From JAGRGG01 sp965217265 (GTDB lineage: Bacteria > Pseudomonadota > Alphaproteobacteria > Geminicoccales > Geminicoccaceae), in the NCBI GenBank assembly GCA_965217265.1, contig CBDCHP010000005.1, forward strand, positions 1-37,928: a stretch of 37,928 nucleotides of DNA, written 5' to 3'. The notes beneath the pieces were generated by a model, which did no database searches, had not been told where the DNA came from, and saw only the letters and a program-made list of their open reading frames with translations. A program made the translations under genes and the position numbers. Of the stretch, positions 24,035 to 31,293 are shown piece after piece (the stretch's first letter is position 1; every line of letters starts with the position of its first letter).

Positions 24035-25164
24035 TGCTGAACGACGGTGCCGGCGCCCCGGCCGAGTTTCGCGCCGCGCTCGGTATGCTCGCGGGCGGCG
24101 CGCCGCTCTGCGCCGAGCGGGCCGAGGCGGCTTTCTTGACCTTGATGCGCGGCGAGGCGACCCCGGCCCAGGTCGGTGCCCTCTTGATGGCGCTGCGCGT
24201 CCGCGGCGAGACGGTCGAGGAGATCGCCGGGGCCACGCGGGCGATGCGCGCGCACATGACCTCCGTCAGGGCGCCCGCGGGCGCGATCGACACCTGCGGC
24301 ACCGGCGGCGACGCCAAGGGTACCTTCAACGTCTCGACCGCCGCCGCCTTCATCGTCGCCGGCTGCGGCGTGCCGGTGGCCAAGCACGGCAACAAGGCGC
24401 TCTCCTCCAAATCGGGCTCGGCCGACGTGCTGCGCGCCCTGGGCGTCGAGCTGGACGTGCCGTTCGGCGTCGTCGAGCGCTGCATCGCCGAGGTCGGCGT
24501 CGGCTTCATGATGGCACCCAAGCACCACGGCGCCATGCGCCACGTCGCAGGGGCCAGGGCCGAGCTCGGCACCCGCACGATCTTCAACCTGCTGGGGCCG
24601 CTCGCCAACCCGGCCGGGGTCAAGTTTCAGCTCTTGGGCGTGTTCTCGCGCGAGTGGCTGACGCCGGTGGCCGAGGTGCTGCGGGACCTCGGCACCGAGC
24701 GCGCCTGGGTGGTGCACGGCGAGGACGGCATGGACGAGTTGACCACGACGGGGGCCTCGTCGGTGGCGGCACTCGCCGACGGCACGATCCGTCGCTTCGA
24801 GGTCGGGCCGGAAGACGCGGGGCTGCCGCGCGCGTCGGAGGACGATCTGAAGGGCGGCCGGCCGGAGGACAACGCGGCGGCGCTGCGCGCCCTCCTGGCC
24901 GGCGAGCACGGCCCGTATCGCGACATCGTGCTGCTCAACGCGGCGGCGGCGCTGATCGTCGCCGGCGTCGCCGACGACCTGGTCGCGGGCGTCGCGCGCG
25001 CGACGCGGGCGATCGACGACGGCGGTGCCGCGGGCCGCCTCGACGCGCTGGTACGGCTGACCAACACCAAGCCGGACGGCCGGGTGGCACCGATCCGCTA
25101 CGAGTTCGCCTCGCCCGACGTCGCCGGGGCGCTCGTCCCGAGCCGGCGCAGGGGCGGGTGGTGA
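24034..25164 (+). CDS. trpD: Anthranilate phosphoribosyltransferase
   Basis: A 376-residue TrpD. ATG 24034 shares one base with the scyC stop (TGATG). Motifs are DTCGTGGD (PRPP pyrophosphate loop), FNVSTAAAFIVAG, KHGNKALSSKSGSADVLRALG (anthranilate and Mg sites), and NLLGPLANPA. The enzyme transfers phosphoribose from PRPP to anthranilate in tryptophan synthesis. It is slightly longer than the usual ~340 residues because of an extended C-terminal tail. It overlaps trpC by 4 bp. Translational coupling to scyC links tryptophan supply directly to the ScyA/ScyC pathway. Confidence 0.96.
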   Translation: MLNDGAGAPAEFRAALGMLAGGAPLCAERAEAAFLTLMRGEATPAQVGALLMALRVRGETVEEIAGATRAMRAHMTSVRAPAGAIDTCGTGGDAKGTFNVSTAAAFIVAGCGVPVAKHGNKALSSKSGSADVLRALGVELDVPFGVVERCIAEVGVGFMMAPKHHGAMRHVAGARAELGTRTIFNLLGPLANPAGVKFQLLGVFSREWLTPVAEVLRDLGTERAWVVHGEDGMDELTTTGASSVAALADGTIRRFEVGPEDAGLPRASEDDLKGGRPEDNAAALRALLAGEHGPYRDIVLLNAAAALIVAGVADDLVAGVARATRAIDDGGAAGRLDALVRLTNTKPDGRVAPIRYEFASPDVAGALVPSRRRGGW

Positions 25165-26015
25165 GCGGCGCGACCTCGCCCCCGCGCGGTGCCGCCGCGG
25201 GCGTGCGGGCGAAGGGCAGGCTGGGCGAGATCCTGGCGGCCAAGCTCGACCACGTCGCCGCCTCGAAGGCCGCCCGGCCGGTGGCCTCGATCGAGGCCGC
25301 CCTGCCGACAAGGCCGACGCGGGGCTTCGCCGCGGCGCTGGCCGGGCGCGCCGCCGCCGATGGGATCGCGCTGATCGCCGAGATCAAGCGGGCCAGCCCG
25401 AGCAAGGGGTTGATCCGGGCCGACTTCGAGCCCGCGGCGCTGGCCACGGCCTACGCCGCCGGCGGGGCGGCCTGCCTCTCGGTGCTCACCGACCGGCCCT
25501 ACTTTCAAGGCCACGAGGACCACCTGATCGCCGCCAGCACCGCCTGTTCGCTGCCGGTGCTGCGCAAGGACTTCACCCTCGACCCCTACCAAGTGGCCGA
25601 GGCGCGGGCGATCGGCGCCGACGCGGTGCTGCTGATCGTGGCGGCGCTGGACGACGATCTCGCGGCGGAACTCGAAGCGGCGGCCGTGGCACTCGGCCTC
25701 GACGTGCTGGTCGAGGTCCACGACGAGCGCGAGCTTGAGCGCGCCCTTCGCCTCCGCTCGCCGCTGATCGGGGTCAACAACCGCGACCTGCGGACGTTCA
25801 AGGTCGACCTCGCGACCACCGAACGGCTGGCAGCACTTCTACCCGCCGAGCGCCTGCTCGTCGCCGAGAGCGGCATCGCGACGCCGGCCGACGTGGCGCG
25901 GGCGCGCTCGGCCGGTGCCCGCGCCTGCTTGGTCGGCGAGAGCCTGATGCGCCAGGACGACGTCGCCGCCGCGACCCGACGTCTTCTAGGCGCCGCCGTC
26001 CCGGCGGCCATGTAA
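25161..26015 (+). CDS. trpC: Indole-3-glycerol phosphate synthase
   Basis: A 284-residue TrpC with a GTG start overlapping the trpD stop (GTGA). The (beta/alpha)8 signatures are LIAEIKRASPSKG (catalytic Glu/Lys region), LSVLTD, PVLRKDF, GVNNRDLRTF and LVAESGIATPADV. It closes the ring of carboxyphenylaminodeoxyribulose phosphate to give indole glycerol phosphate. It is a single-domain enzyme; no TrpF is fused and none lies in the window. Confidence 0.96.
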   Translation: MSGATSPPRGAAAGVRAKGRLGEILAAKLDHVAASKAARPVASIEAALPTRPTRGFAAALAGRAAADGIALIAEIKRASPSKGLIRADFEPAALATAYAAGGAACLSVLTDRPYFQGHEDHLIAASTACSLPVLRKDFTLDPYQVAEARAIGADAVLLIVAALDDDLAAELEAAAVALGLDVLVEVHDERELERALRLRSPLIGVNNRDLRTFKVDLATTERLAALLPAERLLVAESGIATPADVARARSAGARACLVGESLMRQDDVAAATRRLLGAAVPAAM

Positions 26016-26073
26016 ACCTTATCGTGCCGTGCGCGGCGCGCCGTCTTCATTCCAGCCCGAATTGAGCGAGACC

Positions 26074-27369
26074 ATGTTCGAAGCAATCGCCGACCCCCTT
26101 CCCCCCAACAGCTACCGTTCGGGTCCGGACGAGGCGGGGCATTTTGGCGTGTACGGCGGGCGGTTCGTCGCCGAGACGCTGATGCCCAACATTTTGGCCT
26201 TGGAGGCGGCGTACAAGGAGGCGCGGGCGGATCCTCTGTTCGCGGCCGAGCTGGAGGTGTGGCTGAAGGACTATGTCGGCCGGCCGTCGCCGATGTACCT
26301 CGCCGAGCGCCTCACGGCGGAACTCGGCGGGGCGAGGGTCTACTTCAAGCGCGACGAGCTCAACCACACCGGCGCGCACAAGGTGAACAACACGGTCGGG
26401 CAGATCCTGCTGGCCCGGCGGATGGGCAAGCGTCGGATCATCGCCGAGACCGGGGCGGGGCAGCACGGGGTGGCGACGGCGACCGTGGCGGCCAAGCTCG
26501 GGCTGGAGTGCGTCGTCTACATGGGCGAGCGCGACATGGAGCGCCAGCGCCCGAACGTGTTCAGGATGCGGCTCTTGGGCGCCGAGGTGCGGCCGGTGGG
26601 TTCGGGCTCGCGCACCTTGAAGGACGCGATGAACGAGGCCTTGCGCGACTGGGTGACCAACGTCGAGGACACGTTCTACATCATCGGCTCGGTGGCGGGG
26701 CCGCACCCCTACCCGATGATGGTGCGCGACTTCCAGGCCGTGATCGGCGAGGAGGCCAAGGCGCAGATCCTGGAAAAGGAGGGCCGGCTGCCGGATCTTC
26801 TGGTCGCGGCGGTCGGCGGCGGCTCGAACGCGATGGGGCTGTTCTTCCCCTTCCTCGACGAGCGCGAGGTGGCGATCGTCGCGGTGGAGGCGGCCGGCGA
26901 CGGGGTGGCGAGCGGGCGCCACGCGGCGGCGATGACGGCGGGCTCGCCCGGCGTGCTGCACGGCGCGCGCTCGTATCTCCTCCAGGACGACGACGGGCAG
27001 GTGGTCGAGCCGCACTCGATCTCGGCCGGGCTCGACTACCCCGGCATCGGCCCCGAGCACTCGTGGCTGAAGGACGTCGGCCGGATCACCGTCGCCAGCG
27101 CCACCGACCAGGACGCGCTCGACGCCTTTCGCACCTGCGCGCGCTTGGAGGGCATCCTGCCGGCCCTGGAGCCGTGCCACGCGCTGGCGCACGTCATCCG
27201 CGCGGCACCGGGGATGGGGCAGGACCAGGTCATCGTGATGAACCTGTGCGGCCGGGGCGACAAGGACGTCGACACGGTGGCGCGGCTGACCCAAGGGACG
27301 GGGGCCGAGGGCACCGGCGCCAAGGCGGGGGCCAAGGCGGGGGCCAAGGCGGCGGGGGGCGCGGCATGA
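26074..27369 (+). CDS. trpB: Tryptophan synthase beta subunit
   Basis: A 431-residue TrpB from ATG 26074. The PLP lysine is Lys103 in ELNHTGAHKVNN. Other signatures are ETGAGQHGVATA, the GGGSNAMG phosphate-binding loop and SISAGLDYPGIGPEH. This is the ordinary TrpB1 type that pairs with TrpA. A gap of 58 bp separates it from trpC. The last ~20 residues are a low-complexity Gly/Ala/Lys tail encoded by a 12-bp tandem repeat, beyond the conserved end of the family (CGRGDKDVDTVA). It overlaps trpA by 4 bp. Confidence 0.97.
   Translation: MFEAIADPLPPNSYRSGPDEAGHFGVYGGRFVAETLMPNILALEAAYKEARADPLFAAELEVWLKDYVGRPSPMYLAERLTAELGGARVYFKRDELNHTGAHKVNNTVGQILLARRMGKRRIIAETGAGQHGVATATVAAKLGLECVVYMGERDMERQRPNVFRMRLLGAEVRPVGSGSRTLKDAMNEALRDWVTNVEDTFYIIGSVAGPHPYPMMVRDFQAVIGEEAKAQILEKEGRLPDLLVAAVGGGSNAMGLFFPFLDEREVAIVAVEAAGDGVASGRHAAAMTAGSPGVLHGARSYLLQDDDGQVVEPHSISAGLDYPGIGPEHSWLKDVGRITVASATDQDALDAFRTCARLEGILPALEPCHALAHVIRAAPGMGQDQVIVMNLCGRGDKDVDTVARLTQGTGAEGTGAKAGAKAGAKAAGGAA
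27319..27354 (+). repeat. 12-bp tandem repeat (3 copies) in the trpB tail
   Basis: Three copies of a 12-bp unit starting GCCAAGGC at 27319, 27331 and 27343 encode an AKAG-type tail. They keep the frame and lie just before the trpA start. Confidence 0.85.
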
Positions 27370-28232
27370 GCGGCCGGATCGAGCGGCGCTTCGCCGCGCT
27401 GCGCAGGCAAGGCCGGGCCGGCCTCGTCGCCTTCGTCTGCGGCGGCGACCCCGATCTTGCGACGTCGGCCGCGATCTTGGGCGGCCTCGCCGGGGCCGGG
27501 GCCGATCTGATCGAGGTCGGCATGCCGTTCTCCGACCCGATGGCCGACGGCCCCTCGATCCAGGCCGGCAACCTGCGCGCCCTCGCGGCCGGGACGACGC
27601 TGGCGGGCGTGCTCGGCCTGGTCCGCGGCCTGCGGGCCAAGGACGCCACGACCCCGGTCGTCTTGATGGGCTACTACAACCCGATCCACCGCTACGGCGT
27701 CGAACGCTTCCTCGACGAGGCGGTGGACGCCGGCGTCGACGGCCTGATCGTCGTCGACCTGCCGCCCGAGGAGGACGCCGAACTCGCCGTGCCGACAGTT
27801 CAGCGCGGCCTCGCCTTCGTTCGGCTGGCGACGCCGACCACCGACGACGCCCGCCTGCCGGCGGTGTTGGCGAACGCGAGCGGCTTTCTCTACTACGTCT
27901 CGATCGCCGGCATCACCGGCGCCGCCGCCCCGCTCAAGGCGCGGGTCGAGGCCGCCGTGGCGCGGCTGAGGCGCCACACCGAGCTGCCGCTCGCGGTCGG
28001 CTTTGGCATCCGCACGCCAGACCAAGCGGCCGAGATCGCCAAGATCGCGGATGCCGCCGTGGTCGGCTCGGCCTTGGTCGACACGATCAAGGCCCACCTC
28101 GACGCCAACGGCCGCGCCGCGCCCGGCCTCGCGCCCGCCGTCCACGCCGAGGTGCGCGCCCTTGCCAACGCCGTGCGCGAGGCGCGGCGGGCCGACCAGG
28201 AGGCGCGCGACGCAGAGGACGCGCGGGCGTGA
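27366..28232 (+). CDS. trpA: Tryptophan synthase alpha subunit
   Basis: A 288-residue TrpA overlapping trpB as ATGA. The catalytic acids are Glu50 (LIEVGMPFSDP) and Asp61 (MADGPSIQ). GYYNPIHRYG, the flexible loop region near FLYYVSIAGITG, and GFGIRTPDQA are also present. It cleaves indole glycerol phosphate to indole and passes it to TrpB. The Ala/Glu/Arg-rich C-terminal tail is longer than usual. This is the last gene of the trp run; trpE, trpG and trpF are not in the window. Confidence 0.96.
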   Translation: MSGRIERRFAALRRQGRAGLVAFVCGGDPDLATSAAILGGLAGAGADLIEVGMPFSDPMADGPSIQAGNLRALAAGTTLAGVLGLVRGLRAKDATTPVVLMGYYNPIHRYGVERFLDEAVDAGVDGLIVVDLPPEEDAELAVPTVQRGLAFVRLATPTTDDARLPAVLANASGFLYYVSIAGITGAAAPLKARVEAAVARLRRHTELPLAVGFGIRTPDQAAEIAKIADAAVVGSALVDTIKAHLDANGRAAPGLAPAVHAEVRALANAVREARRADQEARDAEDARA

Positions 28233-28303
28233 ACTGGCTGACCTCGTACGTCCGGCCGAAGTTTCAAATTAATTGGCCGTTATTCTACTAATGGCAGAAA
28301 ATC

Positions 28304-28321
28304 AACATGTCCTATCATGTT
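28304..28321 (+). promoter_or_regulatory. Inverted repeat after trpA
   Basis: AACATG (28304-28309) and CATGTT (28316-28321) are perfect 6-bp arms with a 6-nt spacer, in the AT-rich gap 72 bp after trpA. It could be an operator for the crp-like gene downstream or a weak terminator. Confidence 0.3.
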
Positions 28322-28388
28322 AATTTAACCTAATATATTCCAAAGTTGATTGGTTCGCCGGCGCGTGAAAATCGTCACCGGCCGAATC

Positions 28389-28419
28389 TTGCCTGATCTG
28401 ACCATTGATGTTATCATCA
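28389..28419 (+). promoter_or_regulatory. Candidate promoter with palindrome upstream of the second crp-like gene
   Basis: TTGCCT (28389-28394), 17 nt and TATCAT (28412-28417) resemble a sigma-70 promoter. The palindrome TGATG-TTAT-CATCA (28406-28419) covers the -10 element, as in autorepressed regulators. The -35 match is poor. Confidence 0.35.
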
Positions 28420-28496
28420 GTGTATTGTCTGCCTCCAACTGGCAGCGGACAACCGAGAGTGCCGCGTGCTCCCGCCATATTTGTAGGGAGCAGCGC

Positions 28497-29204
28497 GTGC
28501 CTCAGATCCAGCAATCCGCCATTCGCAACCGGCTCCTTACCGCCCTGCCGCCCGACACGTTCGCTTGGCTGACGCCCTTCCTCCGTCCGGTCGACCTACC
28601 GCTCAAGCAGGACCTCGTCGCGGTCGACGTGCCGATCGAGACCGTTCACTTCGTCGAATCCGGCATGGTCTCGATGATCGCCACGCTCGAAGCGGGCAAC
28701 CACCTGGAGGTCGGCCTCGTCGGCCGGGAGGGCATGGTCGGCCTGCCGGTCGTGCTCGGCAACCATGTGTCGTCCACCGGCGGCACGGTCCAACTCAAGG
28801 GCATGGGCTTGAGCCTGCCGGCACCCCGCCTGCGCGACGCGCTCGACGCCGATCCGGCCCTGCGGTCGGTCCTCCTGCGCTACGCCCAGGCGTTCCACGC
28901 CCAGGTGGCGCAGACGGCGGCCTGCAACGGCCGCCACGTCCTGCAGGAACGCCTCGCCCGCTGGCTGCTGATGGCGCACGACCGCGCCGGGGCCGACGCC
29001 TTCCTGCTGACCCAGGAATTCCTCTCGAACATGCTCGGCGTGCGCCGGCCGGGGATCACCGTCGCCGTCGGTGCCCTGCAGCGGGCGGGGCTGATCCGCC
29101 ACGAGCAAGGCAGGCTCACGGTCCTCGACCGGGCCGGCCTGGAGGAGGCGTCGTGCGAGTGCTACCGCGTCGTGCGGCGGCACTTCGAGCGCCTCCTCGA
29201 TTGA
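28497..29204 (+). CDS. Crp/Fnr-family transcriptional regulator (second copy)
   Basis: A 235-residue regulator. I choose GTG 28497, with AGGGAG at 28485-28490, over a longer frame opening at 28350 whose extra 49 residues fall in AT-rich promoter-like DNA and look unlike protein. The beta-roll domain (about residues 20-130) has the VHFVESGMVSMIA and GLVGREGMVGLPVVLG blocks, and the winged helix-turn-helix has LSNMLGVRRPGITVAV. It parallels the gene at 12633-13406 in layout and several motifs, including RLARWLLM. No FNR-type Cys cluster is seen. It lies between trpA and a histidine kinase and could control the scy-like cluster. Confidence 0.85.
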   Translation: MPQIQQSAIRNRLLTALPPDTFAWLTPFLRPVDLPLKQDLVAVDVPIETVHFVESGMVSMIATLEAGNHLEVGLVGREGMVGLPVVLGNHVSSTGGTVQLKGMGLSLPAPRLRDALDADPALRSVLLRYAQAFHAQVAQTAACNGRHVLQERLARWLLMAHDRAGADAFLLTQEFLSNMLGVRRPGITVAVGALQRAGLIRHEQGRLTVLDRAGLEEASCECYRVVRRHFERLLD

Positions 29205-29280
29205 AGCGCGGACGTTGGGTCGCACCCGACGATCGGTGAGCCGTACGAAAGCGGACGGACGCGGTCTGCTAATCGTCGAT

Positions 29281-29307
29281 ATTTCCCAAAAGCGTGTCGT
29301 GGGAAAT
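29281..29307 (+). promoter_or_regulatory. Inverted repeat in the leader of the histidine kinase gene
   Basis: ATTTCCCA (29281-29288) and TGGGAAAT (29300-29307) are perfect 8-bp arms around 11 nt, ending 24 bp before the preferred ATG. It may be an operator or a leader hairpin close to the ribosome-binding site. Confidence 0.4.
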
Positions 29308-29331
29308 CACCCTATGCGTGGGGAAGGCATC

Positions 29332-30279
29332 ATGATCGACGGCGTCGACCGCTCCGCCGAGGAGCGGCAACTGCTTCGCCTCCTGAGCGACTTGAAACTG
29401 CTGGACGGAAACAAGAACACACTGGCGCTGATCGGGGTGCACGCGCGAGACCTTGCGTTCGCCCAAGGACCTAATGGAACATGCCCACCGCACGAGCCCG
29501 AGGCGGCGCTGCGGGACGTGGAAGACAGGCTGCGGCAGATGGGCAGGCTGTGCGAGGCGCTGATCGACCGGTTGCACGAGAGCAAGCTGCGCGCCCGGGA
29601 CGCCGGGCTTCGGGCGCAGGAAATGTCGCACCGGATCAAGAACGACCTGCAGTTCGTCGCCAGCCTGCTGCGCATTCAGTCCCGCGACCTTCAGGACGAC
29701 GAGGCGCTCGACGCCCTGGCGCTCGCCGGGGCGCGCGTCGAGGCCGTGGCGCGGGTGCACGCCCTGCTCTGCGACGCCCCCGGATCGAAGGAGGTGTGGC
29801 TGGACCGCTACCTCGGCGAGGTCTGCGGCCGGCTGGCGGCGACCCTCGACGCCGACGGCGGGCACCGGCGCCTCGTCGTCTGGGCCGAACCCCACGCCGT
29901 TTCGGCCCGAACGGCGCAGACGCTCGGCCTCATCGTCGCCGAGACGGTGATGAACGCCTTCCGCCACGCCTTCGACGACGGCGCTTCGGGCACGGTCGAG
30001 GTCGAAGCCTCTCGCGGCGCGGACGGCGGGCTGCAACTGATGGTCGCCGACGACGGTAAAGGGCTGCCGGACGGTCCGCCGTCCGGGAAAGGCGTCGGCA
30101 CGCGACTCGTCGACCTGCTGGCCAAGCAGATCGGTGCCGAGACCGCGATCGGGCGCGAGGAGGGGGGCGGCACCCGCTTCACTCTCACGCTGCCCGCCCC
30201 CCGCGCGCGCGAGAAGGGCGACGGCTTGGCCGACGGCGCGTGCGTCTTCTCCCCCCCCCCTTTCGAGTCTGGAACTTGA
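29332..30279 (+). CDS. HWE/HisKA_2-type sensor histidine kinase without recognised sensor domain
   Basis: A 315-residue kinase from ATG 29332, preceded by GGGGAAGG (29320-29327); ATG 29314 is an alternative. Residues 1-95 are largely helical, with a probable coiled coil (ALRDVEDRLRQMGRLCEALIDRL, broken by no known PAS, GAF or LOV motif). The phospho-acceptor is His100 in EMSHRIKNDLQ, typical of HisKA_2 kinases common in alphaproteobacteria. The HATPase domain shows the N box (ETVMNAFRHAF), DDGKGLP and GVGTRLVDLLAKQI. The protein is cytoplasmic. No response regulator lies beside it. A run of ten C (30251-30260) sits in the last codons, so slippage would only change the tail. Confidence 0.88.
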   Translation: MIDGVDRSAEERQLLRLLSDLKLLDGNKNTLALIGVHARDLAFAQGPNGTCPPHEPEAALRDVEDRLRQMGRLCEALIDRLHESKLRARDAGLRAQEMSHRIKNDLQFVASLLRIQSRDLQDDEALDALALAGARVEAVARVHALLCDAPGSKEVWLDRYLGEVCGRLAATLDADGGHRRLVVWAEPHAVSARTAQTLGLIVAETVMNAFRHAFDDGASGTVEVEASRGADGGLQLMVADDGKGLPDGPPSGKGVGTRLVDLLAKQIGAETAIGREEGGGTRFTLTLPAPRAREKGDGLADGACVFSPPPFESGT

Positions 30280-30305
30280 CCCGGAACCTGCCCGCCCGCG
30301 CGTGA

Positions 30306-30335
30306 AAGCCGCCCGGTGAGACGGCCCGGCGGCTT
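30306..30335. terminator. Hairpin between convergent genes
   Basis: AAGCCGCC (30306-30313) pairs with GGCGGCTT (30328-30335) over a 14-nt loop. It lies between the converging histidine kinase and dioxygenase genes and could act in both directions. Confidence 0.5.
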
Positions 30336-30352
30336 GAGCTTCTAGGCCCGGC

Positions 30353-31288
30353 TCAGGCTTGGCCGTTCTCGGCCTCGTCCCGATCGACGGGCACCAGCGT
30401 CACGTCCCATTCCACCGTCCAAAACGGGTTGTCGACGCCCAGTTCCGCCGCCCGCTCGGGCGCGTCGTGGTGCTCGAAGTCGGCGATCAGGCTCGCCTTG
30501 ACGCCGAACACGGTGTCGCTGTCGATGTAGGGATCGTCGGGGACGAAGAAGTGCGTCGTGAGCGGCCGATGGCCCTTGGCACCCACGATCAGGTGCAGGT
30601 GCGCCGGCCGGTAGGGGTGGCGCCCCAGCCGCCCCAGCAGCCTGCCGACCGGGCCGTCGTCGGGGATCGGGTAGTAGCGCGGCTTGACCGAGCGAAAGTG
30701 GTAGCGCCCCTCGTCGTCGGTGGTGAAGATGCCGCGCAGGTTCATGTCGGGCTGCACGCCTTGCTGCTGCACGTCGTAGAAGCCCTCGTCGTTGGCCTGC
30801 CAGACGTCGAGCAGGGCGCCCGCGATCGGCCGGCCGTCCGGGTCGGTGACGCGGCCCGAGACGACGAGCGGCTCGCCCTTGCCGTCCAGGCAGATGTCGG
30901 CGCCGTTGGCGTAGCGCGGCGCGTTCGAGACGTGGAAGGGGCCGAGCACGGTCGATTCGGTGGCCCCCGACGGCTTGCGGTTGTTGATCGCGTCGACCAG
31001 CATCGAGACGCCCAGCGTGTCGGAGAGGAGGATGAACTCCTGGCGCCACTCGTTGCAGGTGTGGCCGGTCTGGGTGAGGAACCCAATCGCCGCCAGCCAC
31101 TCCTCGTGCGTCGGCTCGACCTCCTTGACGAAGGCGTGCAGGTGCTTGACCGCCGCCGCCATCACCGTCTTGAGGCGCTCGTCCTCGGTCTCCACCACGC
31201 GGGCGTTGACCGCCTCGACCGAGGCGTCCTCGGTGAAGTAGGGGAACTTGCGGGGTGCGTCCTTGGCACTCTCGGTCAGTATTGCCAT
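30353..31288 (-). CDS. Hydroxyquinol 1,2-dioxygenase (intradiol ring cleavage)
   Basis: A 311-residue intradiol dioxygenase starting at 31288 on the minus strand, 5 bp after the flavoprotein gene. The N-terminal helical linker domain (about residues 1-110, with QEFILLSDTLGVSMLVDAIN) is the type found in catechol/hydroxyquinol dioxygenases. Expected Fe(III) ligands are Tyr171, Tyr206, His230 and His232, with spacings matching catechol 1,2-dioxygenases. Its order with a maleylacetate reductase indicates that it opens hydroxyquinol (1,2,4-trihydroxybenzene) to maleylacetate. The residues RHLHAFVKEVEPT-like in the linker are also common in hydroxyquinol enzymes. Catechol activity remains possible. 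Confidence 0.88.
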   Translation of the reverse strand: MAILTESAKDAPRKFPYFTEDASVEAVNARVVETEDERLKTVMAAAVKHLHAFVKEVEPTHEEWLAAIGFLTQTGHTCNEWRQEFILLSDTLGVSMLVDAINNRKPSGATESTVLGPFHVSNAPRYANGADICLDGKGEPLVVSGRVTDPDGRPIAGALLDVWQANDEGFYDVQQQGVQPDMNLRGIFTTDDEGRYHFRSVKPRYYPIPDDGPVGRLLGRLGRHPYRPAHLHLIVGAKGHRPLTTHFFVPDDPYIDSDTVFGVKASLIADFEHHDAPERAAELGVDNPFWTVEWDVTLVPVDRDEAENGQA

Positions 31289-31293
31289 GTCGT

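Noticed and set aside
28350..28496. N-terminal extension of the second crp-like protein
   Set aside because: The extra residues lie in AT-rich DNA with promoter-like elements; GTG 28497 has a clear ribosome-binding site and gives the usual family length.
30251..30260. Phase-variable switch in the histidine kinase (ten-C run)
   Set aside because: The run lies after the ATPase domain, so slippage would change only the last few residues.
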